Virus record (IMG/VR): IMGVR_UViG_3300042946_000698
Location: 1 to 40,114 of that record
Length of the DNA stretch: 40,114 nt
Source of the DNA: a virus
Strand: one strand, 5' to 3'
In this document: in pieces, positions 9,459 to 17,993 of the stretch
How the letters are laid out: the number at the start of each line of letters is the position of its first letter
Numbering within the stretch: the stretch's first letter is position 1
Program-made: the position numbers and the translations under genes
Notes under the pieces: model-generated
Told to the model about the DNA's origin: nothing
What the model saw: the letters and a program-made list of their open reading frames with translations, nothing else
Databases searched by the model: none

Positions 9459-12400
9459 TAGTTAAGTTTTACTTTTGATATGTAAGCTCCCGAAGACACT
9501 CCATCTTCAGAATTCCATTTGTTTATTTCGGTATTTCTATTTGTAGTATCCCCCAATGATGAAATCATTGTCTTTTGAGATTTAACTCTATTCTCATCCG
9601 CATTTGTTTCTGTAGTATATGTAAACACTCTACTTTTCTTATCAAAAGGAGTATAAATTATAAAATTTTTCAAAGGAGTTTTTTCAATGTTTTCTACAAA
9701 TGATTTTGTAATATTATTTTCATTTTCAAATAAAGGTTTTGATTTAACTAACCAATACTCGTCAAATTTTTTCTCAATGTCATCAAATCCGGTTCCAATA
9801 ATACTCGGATTATTAATTATATTTCCAATCATTAAAGTTTTAAAACTTTCATATTTTTTACTATCAAGTATGTCATCTGAAATTATCATATAAACTCTTT
9901 TGAATATATTATCATTCATTTCATTGTTTTTACTGAATGGTATGAATACATTTTCAATAGTTGTCGAATCATCAGGTAGTGTTTTACCATTAGTATCAGT
10001 TGTATAAACTAAAATACCTGAATATTTTTGACTATCACCTGGATATGTAAATTCATACGGAGTCGTAATAACTTTGTTAAATTCAGTTATACCCGATTTA
10101 ATTTTAGAAACATCATCTATCAATTCAACAAAAGTATTTGTAACACTATTTGATGTTATATTAACATCCGTAGTTCCACTAGTATTATAAATTCTAACAG
10201 GACCTGATTTCGCTTGATACCCATCAGTACCCATATCAGTCATCCCTTGAAATATTATTGTATTTACTCTACCTAATGTTTGAATATATGATTGTTCCTC
10301 ATTAACAATATCTTGAGTTATTTTAGTTATCGCATTTTGAAATGAACCTCTTTTGTTTTTAACTAAGTTAATATAGTTATCTTTCAATTGTCTTATAACT
10401 TTAGTTGAAAACCCAAATGATGGTGAGGACATCCATTGAATTAATCCTTCGTCACCATCTTTAATATTTGTTTGTAAAGTCTCAAAAATATCATCGAATC
10501 TTTTTTCCACATTATTAGGTTTTCCAAATAAAACTGTTGATATCTCAGAAGTCGCAATTTTCCCTTGAGTATACGACCTTTCTAACATCCATTGTTGACG
10601 AACTGCATTATTGTATTGATTTACACTTTCTTTAGTTTTATTAACAACTGTTTGAAAGTACGTTTGAGTATCTTTTACCACTTTTACCATAAAATCTGAA
10701 TAACTCAGAGTTCCGGTTTCCCCTGTTGACGATACAATGTTAGTTATTATCGTCCCAATAGCACTGTTATTACTTTGTCCATTTTCAACCGCAGCCTGAT
10801 TCAATGTTGGTGGCGATGGAGGACTTGCCATTGATAAAAATTCTTTGTCTAAAACTTTTAAGAATTCTTCATTTGCCGTCACATCAGCCCTATCATCCCA
10901 TATCTCAGTGTTCGCATAATAATTAAAAGTTAAAGCATTTTGTAATTTATCAACCGATTCTTTAAGTCCACTACCTCCAACAAATTTGAAACCCATTTGA
11001 ACTGTTGCAATCATTGGTTGAACACCAATACCTTCAGGGTTAATATCTAAATGTTCATAACTAATGTTTAAACTTTCAGGTATTATTTTAGTATTATAAA
11101 AATCACCAATCCTTAAAATCAATACCGGAGGTGCACCAAATGATGTATTTGTTGCATTATTATATTGTAGTTGTTGAGAACCATTAACGTCTTTAATAGT
11201 CGGAATAGTATCACCAGGTCTCATACATTGTTGTAAGAATGTAAGACGAGAATTTAACCCTTCCGGTGTCATCGAATGAAAAGCCGGTTGGAAAAATTTT
11301 AACTTATCTTTCAAGTTATCATAAACCATTGGTGTTTCAGATTTAATTGTTTCAAAATAATCACACTCCGATAATAAAGCTCTTAAAACTCTTTTGGTTA
11401 TATTATCCTTTGGTTTATACTCTTGAGTAACCACTTCTTCATTAACCGTTTTTAACACTTTATTTTCCTCAACAACTGTTACTGTTTGAGGTGGTGGTAA
11501 TGGAGTAGGGTTATTTAAGGTTGACGTTATTGATTTAATATAAGCACGTCTACAAGCCATCGCCCCATAAGTATAAACTTCTTTAGCCCCTACTTGAACG
11601 TCACCTCCAACAACACTAGTGTCTTGGTCAGTACAATTTACACTTGTTTTACTAACAAATGGTAATTCATATGGTGTTTGTCTTGTTTTTGAAGCCAATG
11701 GTAAAGTAACCGTTTGCTCACCTAAACTCTTACCTTCATTAACAAATAACCTTTTACCAAACCAAATTTTAGTATTTTCATTATCTTGGAAAAATTTTAT
11801 AGAAGATTCAATTCTTCTTTTAGCCAATTCAATATTGTATGTTTGACTTGCAGGTGCCGAACAACTTGCATCAATAGTTATCGTGATATTACCTTCACTA
11901 TTAGATTTAAGTTGGTTATTAATATCAATCGCCAATTGTTTCATTACCTCATAATTAGGTGTTACAACAGTTTCAAAAACTTCAGTAGTTTGGGTAGCGT
12001 TTGGTTTTGTTTCATAAACACCCTTATTATTAATATACAAATCGTATTGAGAAGGATACGAACTTACGTTCCCTTTTTTTGGATAATCGTTTTCAAAATA
12101 AAACCCTAAATCTTTGTATTTCCCAAATAAATCTTGGCTACCGGATTGAGCAACATTTGTATTAGCACCTGTTGGTGAATTATTACCTGTTTGAATAGTT
12201 TTTTTAATATACTCAGTTTGTTCTTTAGTGGTTTCTTTTGAAGAAATTGCTTGCTGTAATAAATACAAATCATTTGGGTTAACAGTATAATACTTTTTAG
12301 CCAACTCATATAAATCATATTTTCTACATCCAGCAAAAAATGATTCTAAAATACTATCAACTCTAGTCCGATTTGTCTCATTATTAAGTATTTTATTTAC

Positions 12401-14497
12401 AATTACATTCAATGAAGACGGATGGTCAACAACTATCTTCCAACTTAAAGACCCACCTCTTGTTGTACTTTTATAGGTATATATTGGTTCGGGTCTACCA
12501 AGAAATTCAGATGAATTCCAACTTGCATTAACTGTTTCACTAAAGGTTAAATCATACGGAGGAAACCACATAACTCTACCACCATTTGGTCCTCTTTCAC
12601 AAACTGCCAAATCGGATACTGAATAACCCGGAGTACTTGATGTCCTCCACGCCAAATTCTCCAATGAAAACATATATTTTTTAGCATAAGCATTATTGGT
12701 AGTTCCAATAATATTTGTAGAATCTTGACCACCTTCCTGTTTGTTTGGTACAATATTAAGGTTATATGTATTATCTAACACAGAATCTGAAAATCTTCGA
12801 CCTGATGTTGTTATCCCGTCAGTTTTTTGAAGGTCATTATATTGAAGATATGGTATATCTTTTGCAAATATACGACAATATTCTGTCCCAACTTCTTGTC
12901 CAATGGCACCAACATATCTATACACTTTAGAACCTTTAGTTATTTCTTTATACCCATCGTGGAACACTTTACTAACTTGGTCAATAGCGTTTCCAACGTG
13001 TTGTAGTCTTCGACCCCCTTGAGGTTGACTATTTATAATTCTTTGAGTATCGTCAAGAATAGAACCACCCTTAAATGTTCTGTTTGTAGATTCAGTTGTG
13101 TTATAAGACGACGGTTTGAAATCCTCATCTTCATTAGTTACAACACCACCAAGACCTACTTTTTTTCCGGCATTTTCTTTATACTTAGGTGAAACCCAAG
13201 TAAATCCACCTTCAACACCTCCACCATTACCATAAGTCGGACCATTAGCACCTAATCTAATATCTTTACTAGGTCCTTCATATAATTGAGCCAATTCTTG
13301 AGGACCATAAACAGGTGATTGTTGTTCTTTACCAAATTGGTCAACAGGTAAATCCCCTCCAGGAGAAAATACTCTTGATGGTTCTGATGTAATAGAACCA
13401 ACATAATAATTACTATTATCTGAAAGAGTTCCTGTTATAGCACCTTCTAATCTATCAAATACACCTCTAACAAAATTTGGTTTATATTTGTTATAATCAA
13501 TGTTTTTAAATAAACGAGATTTTTGACCGGCACCAGTATTATTATAAAAAATTTGTGAACCTGTTTGTGTTCCCCCTAATAGTTGATTAAAGAAATTACC
13601 AATACCTGTACCGGCAATTGCATTAGTAACCTGTTGAATAGTTGTTGGCAGCCCCGGATTAATTGTCGGGTCAAAATAAGAACCCGGTATTAAAGAAACA
13701 GGTAAAATACTTCCACCTAATCTTAACGCAAAATCTGCCGCAGCGGTTATTGGATTTGCGGGTACTGTTATTTGCCAATTTGGTTCTAATATCGGAACTT
13801 GTCCTGATAAAATATTAACTAAATCAGTACCACTTGTTACATTTAAAATGTTGGCTTGTCCTATCGTTTCAAGTCTTATTTTAGCAGCAATTCTCTCCTG
13901 AAACTCATTTCTAAGTGTTTGAGCCCCCAAACGAGCAATAAACGAATCTTGACTTAATAATCCATTACTACCTGATGGGTCAGGTGATAATAAAATCGAT
14001 AATGGTGAATAAGATGAGTTAACAATAGACCCCGGATATGGTTGTCCATTACCTTGTCTATCTTGGTCAGGTCTAACCGTTTCTAAACTTGAAAATGATT
14101 CTGCAGAGTCAAAAACGTTTAATCCATCAGCATAAGCATTCAAAGGTCTCCATAATCTAACCGCATCATAACCCTCATCAACAATATGAGCGTCTTGTTG
14201 ACCAGGTCCATATTCACCTTGATTTGAAATTGTATTTGTAAGTCCGTTTGGGTCAGGTACTTGTTCATATCCACCCTCATTACCATATCTATTTAACGGA
14301 TATAACTGATTCGCAAATGAAGGCACGTCAATTAATTGGTCAGGACTATCAATTACTGATAAATCTGACTGAATATGTTCGTAAGGTACTTGAACCGAAG
14401 GTCTATTCGGAGATTTAGCATATGGTGTTAAATTTCTCGTTATAAGTTTCTTTCTAAAAGCATCCGAATTTACTAAATCTAAAGGACTATTTGTCAT
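9458..14497 (-). CDS. Giant baseplate structural protein with OmpA-like peptidoglycan-binding domain
   Basis: 1679 aa from the ATG at 14497; a TTG directly upstream is in frame, but the ATG is the more likely start. Residues about 605-700 contain SWNSSEFLGRPEPIYTYKST and SLSWKIVVDHPS, a pattern seen in tube-like baseplate proteins of contractile tails (gp48/gp54-like). Residues about 840-907 contain TITIDASCSAPASQTYNIEL followed by AKRRIESSIKFF, resembling an OmpA C-terminal domain, which binds peptidoglycan. A Pro/Val linker follows near residue 995. The first about 600 residues are Gly/Asn/Pro-rich and unassigned. I infer a fused baseplate protein that contacts the cell wall on contraction. 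It lies between the tape measure and the gp53-like gene, with a TATTTAT motif 15 nt upstream. Confidence 0.65.
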   Translation of the reverse strand: MTNSPLDLVNSDAFRKKLITRNLTPYAKSPNRPSVQVPYEHIQSDLSVIDSPDQLIDVPSFANQLYPLNRYGNEGGYEQVPDPNGLTNTISNQGEYGPGQQDAHIVDEGYDAVRLWRPLNAYADGLNVFDSAESFSSLETVRPDQDRQGNGQPYPGSIVNSSYSPLSILLSPDPSGSNGLLSQDSFIARLGAQTLRNEFQERIAAKIRLETIGQANILNVTSGTDLVNILSGQVPILEPNWQITVPANPITAAADFALRLGGSILPVSLIPGSYFDPTINPGLPTTIQQVTNAIAGTGIGNFFNQLLGGTQTGSQIFYNNTGAGQKSRLFKNIDYNKYKPNFVRGVFDRLEGAITGTLSDNSNYYVGSITSEPSRVFSPGGDLPVDQFGKEQQSPVYGPQELAQLYEGPSKDIRLGANGPTYGNGGGVEGGFTWVSPKYKENAGKKVGLGGVVTNEDEDFKPSSYNTTESTNRTFKGGSILDDTQRIINSQPQGGRRLQHVGNAIDQVSKVFHDGYKEITKGSKVYRYVGAIGQEVGTEYCRIFAKDIPYLQYNDLQKTDGITTSGRRFSDSVLDNTYNLNIVPNKQEGGQDSTNIIGTTNNAYAKKYMFSLENLAWRTSSTPGYSVSDLAVCERGPNGGRVMWFPPYDLTFSETVNASWNSSEFLGRPEPIYTYKSTTRGGSLSWKIVVDHPSSLNVIVNKILNNETNRTRVDSILESFFAGCRKYDLYELAKKYYTVNPNDLYLLQQAISSKETTKEQTEYIKKTIQTGNNSPTGANTNVAQSGSQDLFGKYKDLGFYFENDYPKKGNVSSYPSQYDLYINNKGVYETKPNATQTTEVFETVVTPNYEVMKQLAIDINNQLKSNSEGNITITIDASCSAPASQTYNIELAKRRIESSIKFFQDNENTKIWFGKRLFVNEGKSLGEQTVTLPLASKTRQTPYELPFVSKTSVNCTDQDTSVVGGDVQVGAKEVYTYGAMACRRAYIKSITSTLNNPTPLPPPQTVTVVEENKVLKTVNEEVVTQEYKPKDNITKRVLRALLSECDYFETIKSETPMVYDNLKDKLKFFQPAFHSMTPEGLNSRLTFLQQCMRPGDTIPTIKDVNGSQQLQYNNATNTSFGAPPVLILRIGDFYNTKIIPESLNISYEHLDINPEGIGVQPMIATVQMGFKFVGGSGLKESVDKLQNALTFNYYANTEIWDDRADVTANEEFLKVLDKEFLSMASPPSPPTLNQAAVENGQSNNSAIGTIITNIVSSTGETGTLSYSDFMVKVVKDTQTYFQTVVNKTKESVNQYNNAVRQQWMLERSYTQGKIATSEISTVLFGKPNNVEKRFDDIFETLQTNIKDGDEGLIQWMSSPSFGFSTKVIRQLKDNYINLVKNKRGSFQNAITKITQDIVNEEQSYIQTLGRVNTIIFQGMTDMGTDGYQAKSGPVRIYNTSGTTDVNITSNSVTNTFVELIDDVSKIKSGITEFNKVITTPYEFTYPGDSQKYSGILVYTTDTNGKTLPDDSTTIENVFIPFSKNNEMNDNIFKRVYMIISDDILDSKKYESFKTLMIGNIINNPSIIGTGFDDIEKKFDEYWLVKSKPLFENENNITKSFVENIEKTPLKNFIIYTPFDKKSRVFTYTTETNADENRVKSQKTMISSLGDTTNRNTEINKWNSEDGVSSGAYISKVKLN

Positions 14498-14512
14498 CAA
14501 TATTTTTTTATT

Positions 14513-14519
14513 ATAAATA
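14513..14519 (-). promoter_or_regulatory. Late-type promoter motif before the 1679-aa baseplate gene
   Basis: The minus strand reads CTATTTATAATAAAAA, with the core ending 15 nt before the ATG at 14497. There is no -33 element. The motif lies in the short gap after the tape measure stop. Confidence 0.5.
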
Positions 14520-14524
14520 GATTA

Positions 14525-16321
14525 TTAATATGTTTTTGGGGTAGGCTCTTTCAAATCTTTAGGTGTCACCACTCTCATTATATAATCTTTGAATTTAGGT
14601 CCATTGAAAGTTTCATCCATGAATTGTTTCATTTGTTCGGTTGTAACTCCTGATGGGGTAGAAACTTCTATTTGAATTTTACCTCCAACATCGACAGTAC
14701 CTTTAGTATTAAATGTTTGATTATTTTGGATAATGTTTTCAGTAATAGTTTTATTATTAGATACCGTTAATGGTTCAACACTTCTGTTAACTTCATTTAT
14801 ACCACCAACTTTACCCGCACTTTCTTTAACAAATTTTTGAACATATGTTTCATCACCTATTTTATTATAGACATTTTCAGTGTATTCTTTCATAGACTGA
14901 CCAAATCTTTTTTCCATAGAATTCATTTGGTTTCCAACTTTTTCCAAATATTGTGATAAGGATTCAGTTGCAGGTTTAGCACTATCTTTAAAGTCTTTAA
15001 TTAAGTCTCCTAAATCGGATAACACCTTTTCCGTTTCTCCTCTAACGGTTTTAGTGTCTCCAAATTTTTTGGACGCCTCACCACCTAAAACATCAACAGT
15101 TCTTTGAGCCCCAACAATAGTTTGAGTAACTTGTTTCGCAGAAACCCCTCCACCAACTAAAGCATTTCTAATCGCACTCACATCACTTTCAATTGTTTTT
15201 GAAATCCCCATTTGAGCCCTCGCAATATCTTCCATTGTTTTTGGAGTCTCTTTTTGTTCCTGTATTAACTTATCAAATTGAGTTTGAGTGATTTCAGACA
15301 ATTTTTTAGTTTCAACTTTACCTTTATCGTCTTTAATCTGAACTTCATATTCACCACCTTCACCCATTTTTGCAATATTCGCTAAAAATTGTTTGTCTTC
15401 TTCACTTCCAATCGACAAACCAGACATGTCAATCACAGATAATCTTTGGTCTAATTCTGCAGCCGCCAAAGCCATCTTACTCATTTCTTGAGCACTAACA
15501 CCTGTTTGTTTTTCCATTTCCCTAAGGGTTAACACACCTTGAGGATTTATTTTAAAGGTTTTAGTCTCTTCGTCAAAATAACTAAATTGTTTTGCAACAT
15601 CAGCCAAACTATTTTGTAATCCTGATGGGTCATTAATTGACATATTCATTAATTGAAATGGGTCAACAAGATTACCTGCCGATACACCTAACCTTTGGAA
15701 TGCTGAAGCAACTTCAATTGCACCCTCAGGGTCTAAAACTTTATCAGCTAATCTAAATGTTTCACCCATGTCAAATCTTAACATAGATGCTTGAGCCGCC
15801 ATCTTAGTTAACCCTGCAACACCACCTTCAAACTGATAACGATTCATTTGAGACATGTTGGATTGAACATCCTTCATCACTTGTTTCGCATTACCACCAA
15901 TACTTTGAACGTAATTTATCGATTTTTCAAGTTCTTCAGGAATTTTTTGTAACCCAATACCAACATCTAAAAACGAATTTGTTAATGTACTCGCACCAAT
16001 TTCTAATATTTGCTGAGCAGCATATAATTTTTCAACTTCTTTGGTACTAGCAATTAAATTACGATTAGATGCTTCTGCAATATCACCCATAACTTGAGCA
16101 ACATCTTTCATGGACCCACCCAATCTATTAATTTGAGGAGTCGCATCAGCAATACCTGTAATAAGTTCAGATACTCGTAGTCTTCCTTGAGTGAAAACTT
16201 TATTCACTTCAATTGAAGATTCTTGTATTTCACCTAAGTACTTTCCTAATTCATGGGCTAGGTCAAGTGACCTCAATAAGGAGTTTTTATATTCTTCCGG
16301 TGATTGTTCAGCTGCCTGCAT
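14525..16321 (-). CDS. Tail tape measure protein
   Basis: A 598-aa, largely helical protein. The N-terminal 130 residues are predicted coiled coil. Residues about 165-230 contain GGVAGLTKMAAQASMLRFDM, then FRLADKVLDPEGAIEVASAF and QRLGVSAGNLVDP, the conserved core I associate with tape measure proteins of T4-like and other large myophages. The C-terminal third is again helical and ends in a small beta segment (IQIEVSTPSGVTTEQM) with PTPKTY at the end. Tape measure proteins set tail length and lead DNA ejection. The position directly after the tail assembly chaperone gene fits the usual order. T4 gp29 is 590 aa, almost the same length. Its promoter motif and the preceding terminator lie just upstream. 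Confidence 0.75.
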   Translation of the reverse strand: MQAAEQSPEEYKNSLLRSLDLAHELGKYLGEIQESSIEVNKVFTQGRLRVSELITGIADATPQINRLGGSMKDVAQVMGDIAEASNRNLIASTKEVEKLYAAQQILEIGASTLTNSFLDVGIGLQKIPEELEKSINYVQSIGGNAKQVMKDVQSNMSQMNRYQFEGGVAGLTKMAAQASMLRFDMGETFRLADKVLDPEGAIEVASAFQRLGVSAGNLVDPFQLMNMSINDPSGLQNSLADVAKQFSYFDEETKTFKINPQGVLTLREMEKQTGVSAQEMSKMALAAAELDQRLSVIDMSGLSIGSEEDKQFLANIAKMGEGGEYEVQIKDDKGKVETKKLSEITQTQFDKLIQEQKETPKTMEDIARAQMGISKTIESDVSAIRNALVGGGVSAKQVTQTIVGAQRTVDVLGGEASKKFGDTKTVRGETEKVLSDLGDLIKDFKDSAKPATESLSQYLEKVGNQMNSMEKRFGQSMKEYTENVYNKIGDETYVQKFVKESAGKVGGINEVNRSVEPLTVSNNKTITENIIQNNQTFNTKGTVDVGGKIQIEVSTPSGVTTEQMKQFMDETFNGPKFKDYIMRVVTPKDLKEPTPKTY

Positions 16322-16343
16322 AATTTCGATATTGTATTATTAT

Positions 16344-16350
16344 ATAAATA
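16344..16350 (-). promoter_or_regulatory. Late-type promoter motif before the tape measure gene
   Basis: The minus strand reads GTATTTATATAATAATAC, with the core ending 22 nt before the ATG at 16321. It sits immediately downstream of the hairpin terminator of the chaperone unit. Confidence 0.45.
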
Positions 16351-16351
16351 C

Positions 16352-16378
16352 AAAAGGACTGAGTTTTCAGTCCTTTTT
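16352..16378. terminator. Perfect 11-bp hairpin terminator after the chaperone extension
   Basis: AAAAGGACTGA (16352-16362), loop GTTT, then TCAGTCCTTTT (16367-16377) form a perfect stem. On the minus strand the stem ends in CCTTTTG, a short U-run. The stop codon of the frameshifted chaperone extension (TGA, 16367-16369) lies inside the stem. Confidence 0.75.
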
Positions 16379-16522
16379 ATTTTCTTCAATCCATTTATCT
16401 AACAAATATTTTCTAATAAACAATGGCATAGTCATAAAATCTTGATAGGTAATCTTCATTAAAGTGTTCAAATAGAAAAATTCATCTAGTTGTCCTTTTC
16501 GATAATTAGAAGAAAGGGCGAA
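16367..16522 (-). CDS. Out-of-frame C-terminal extension of the tail assembly chaperone (probable programmed frameshift)
   Basis: This 51-codon frame follows directly from the end of the 247-aa chaperone in another frame and ends at TGA 16367-16369. It reads from FALSSNYRKGQ through MKITYQDFMTMPLFIRKYLL to DKWIEENKKD. The Tyr-x-x-Met-Pro-x-x-x-Arg-x-x-Leu pattern is the sort seen in second domains of tail assembly chaperones. The switch point is the T6 run in GAC TTT TTT CGC (16521-16526). A +1 step, or a -2 slip with Phe tRNA re-pairing on TTT, joins the two frames. The fusion would be about 292-293 aa. A free-standing 30-codon gene from the ATG at 16459 is the alternative, but no ribosome-binding site is evident. 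Confidence 0.6.
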   Translation of the reverse strand, partial: FALSSNYRKGQLDEFFYLNTLMKITYQDFMTMPLFIRKYLLDKWIEENKKD

Positions 16523-17249
16523 AAAAGTCCACCCCAAATCCGACATTAACTGTCATTCTTTCTCCTGATGGGGTGCTAACAACTCGACTCATGTCTAATC
16601 TTGGTTCATTTTCATTCATAAATTGTCTGATATACTTTGAATCAGCAATTGGCATAGTTTCAACAAATTTCGCGATTTCAGACTTATCTGATACACCATT
16701 AACCTCAATAATTTCTTTTTGTAACCTCCAAGTTATTTTGGGAACAATTCGACCTTGAGGATATGAAGATTCTAATTTTGATATCTCCGTAATTTCACCA
16801 TAATTTAATGGTTTTAGTTTAACCGTTGTGTTTGATTTTGGTAAAGTAGTAACAAATGTACCATCCTCTAATGGTTCTTGACCTTTAATAACTGATAAAG
16901 TGTCTAATAAAACCGTAACCTTAAATGGTTTTTTAGTTATAGGGTCAATTAAATTCAAATTCATTTCAGGACCAAATGCAGTATTTCTTAAAAATACTAA
17001 AACAGCCTCCACATCACCCTCTAACATATCTTCAATCCTAAGGTCAGGTTCGTAGATTTTATTTCTTAATAAATTAGTGGTTACATCCAAACCACCTGCC
17101 ATTAATATATTTTCATCCGAAGCAGTCAAATAACCAACTTTGATTGATTTTTTTTTATTTTTATAAAAAACACCACTTGATGGTAATGGTACCACATCAT
17201 GAGGTAATGTAAAATTTTGTTGTCCGTATTCTGTTGATTGATTTTCCAT
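16506..17249 (-). CDS. gp26/gp51-like baseplate hub or tail assembly chaperone protein
   Basis: A 247-aa protein. The N-terminal part, VPLPSSGVFYKNKKKSIKVG followed by YLTASDENILMAG, is the pattern of the T4 baseplate family that includes gp26/gp51-type proteins. The middle (PITKKPFKVTVLLDTLSVIK and LKPLNYGEITEISKLE) is mixed alpha/beta. The C-terminus ends in VDFFRPFF at the frameshift site. The gene lies between tube and tape measure, where tail assembly chaperones are made in most tailed phages, and it has the out-of-frame extension typical of them. I infer that the short form and the frameshifted form together chaperone the tape measure during tube assembly. A purely baseplate role, as for T4 gp26, remains possible. 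Confidence 0.6.
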   Translation of the reverse strand: MENQSTEYGQQNFTLPHDVVPLPSSGVFYKNKKKSIKVGYLTASDENILMAGGLDVTTNLLRNKIYEPDLRIEDMLEGDVEAVLVFLRNTAFGPEMNLNLIDPITKKPFKVTVLLDTLSVIKGQEPLEDGTFVTTLPKSNTTVKLKPLNYGEITEISKLESSYPQGRIVPKITWRLQKEIIEVNGVSDKSEIAKFVETMPIADSKYIRQFMNENEPRLDMSRVVSTPSGERMTVNVGFGVDFFRPFF

Positions 17250-17258
17250 ATAATAAAA

Positions 17259-17288
17259 TAACCGTAAAGTTTATTGTCTTTACGGTTA
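17259..17288 (-). terminator. Hairpin between tail tube and chaperone genes
   Basis: TAACCGTAAAG (17259-17269) and CTTTACGGTTA (17278-17288) form a perfect 11-bp stem with an 8-nt loop. On the minus strand it is followed by TTTTATTATATG. It may attenuate tube transcripts before the chaperone gene, giving more tube than chaperone. It is only 9 nt from the chaperone ATG, so it could also mask translation. Confidence 0.55.
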
Positions 17289-17311
17289 AATATAATTGAA
17301 TTTTGTTTTTT

Positions 17312-17318
17312 ATAAATA
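17312..17318 (-). promoter_or_regulatory. Late-type promoter motif before the chaperone gene
   Basis: The minus strand reads GTATTTATAAAAAAC between the tube stop and the hairpin, 62 nt before the ATG at 17249. If active, its transcript would carry the hairpin in its leader. Confidence 0.35.
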
Positions 17319-17323
17319 CTATA

Positions 17324-17812
17324 TTAGTAAACTAATACACATCTATCCATACGAAGTGAACAAGTAATGTCTGCCAACGCATCTTGACTATAAGACAACG
17401 CACCAAAATTAACATCTGTTAAAAAAGTACCATATAATATCCATTTTTCAACGACTACTCCCGTTGGGTCTAACATTTCCAAATCAATATCTTTTTTATA
17501 TCCCGCAGCATAACCCATACGACCTGTTACAGACTCTGCATGTAAACGAACCCACTCCATAAGAGCTTGAGCCGCAGATGGACCGATTGGGTCTCTAAAT
17601 TTAACTGAAATTGGGTCCCAGTTAAATCTTCCCGCAACGAAAGTTGAGGTATTTAAAAATTGTATTTCAGTTGAATTAATTTTTATCGTTGGTCTTGATG
17701 CACTTTCCACAAACCACTCGTTAATCCCTAAACTTGATGGAAACCTTAATATAAATCGATTCTGTCTTTTCGGTTCATAAGGAATCGGCATTTTCATCAA
17801 TAAATCAGCCAT
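17324..17812 (-). CDS. 19: Tail tube protein, gp19-like
   Basis: 162 aa, essentially the length of T4 gp19 (163 aa). The sequence has the tube fold signature: a polar N-terminus with PYEPKRQNRFILRF, an early strand with SASRPTIKI, FVAGRFNWDPISVKFRDPIG in the middle, a helix ALMEWVRLHAE, and a C-terminal strand TCSLRMDRCVLVY. It forms the inner tube of the contractile tail and polymerises on the baseplate. The gene lies downstream of sheath and HAD genes, and upstream of chaperone and tape measure. The start ATG at 17812 has no Shine-Dalgarno sequence; a TATTTAT motif sits 34 nt upstream, the same distance as for the sheath gene. Confidence 0.85.
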   Translation of the reverse strand: MADLLMKMPIPYEPKRQNRFILRFPSSLGINEWFVESASRPTIKINSTEIQFLNTSTFVAGRFNWDPISVKFRDPIGPSAAQALMEWVRLHAESVTGRMGYAAGYKKDIDLEMLDPTGVVVEKWILYGTFLTDVNFGALSYSQDALADITCSLRMDRCVLVY

Positions 17813-17846
17813 ATTGTATTAAATTAGTTTTTCTTTGTTTATTATC

Positions 17847-17854
17847 ATAAATAT
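17847..17854 (-). promoter_or_regulatory. Late-type promoter motif before the tail tube gene
   Basis: The minus strand reads ATATATTTATGATAATAAAC, with the core ending 34 nt before the tube ATG. The sheath gene has the same motif at the same 34-nt distance. No -33 box is present. Confidence 0.5.
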
Positions 17855-17916
17855 ATCCAAACGGAAAATATTTATGTTGACTTTTTGAAATTATTTTATT
17901 ATATTTTAATTCCAGA

Positions 17917-17971
17917 CTAGTTTAATTAACTAGTTTATATTTTTTATTTATTTCTAGTTTTTTATAACTAG
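17917..17971. repeat. Cluster of four CTAG-centred palindromes in the HAD-tube intergenic region
   Basis: In the otherwise featureless, very AT-rich 181-nt gap 17813-17993, CTAG occurs at 17917, 17930, 17954 and 17968. Each is embedded in (A)ACTAGTT or TTCTAGTTT, and ACTAGTTTAATTA is repeated directly. The copies can pair with each other (CTAGTT-TAATT-AACTAG). They may be an operator array or weak terminator stems for the HAD gene. No protein-coding frame is apparent in the gap. Confidence 0.4.
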
Positions 17972-17993
17972 TTTAATTATTTTTATAAATATT

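Noticed and set aside
12106-12753. Short minus-strand frames inside the 1679-aa gene
   Set aside because: They read in other frames of a strongly coding region without motifs; they are shadows.
14498-14500. TTG as start of the 1679-aa baseplate gene
   Set aside because: An ATG follows immediately and gives the usual 15-nt spacing to the promoter motif.
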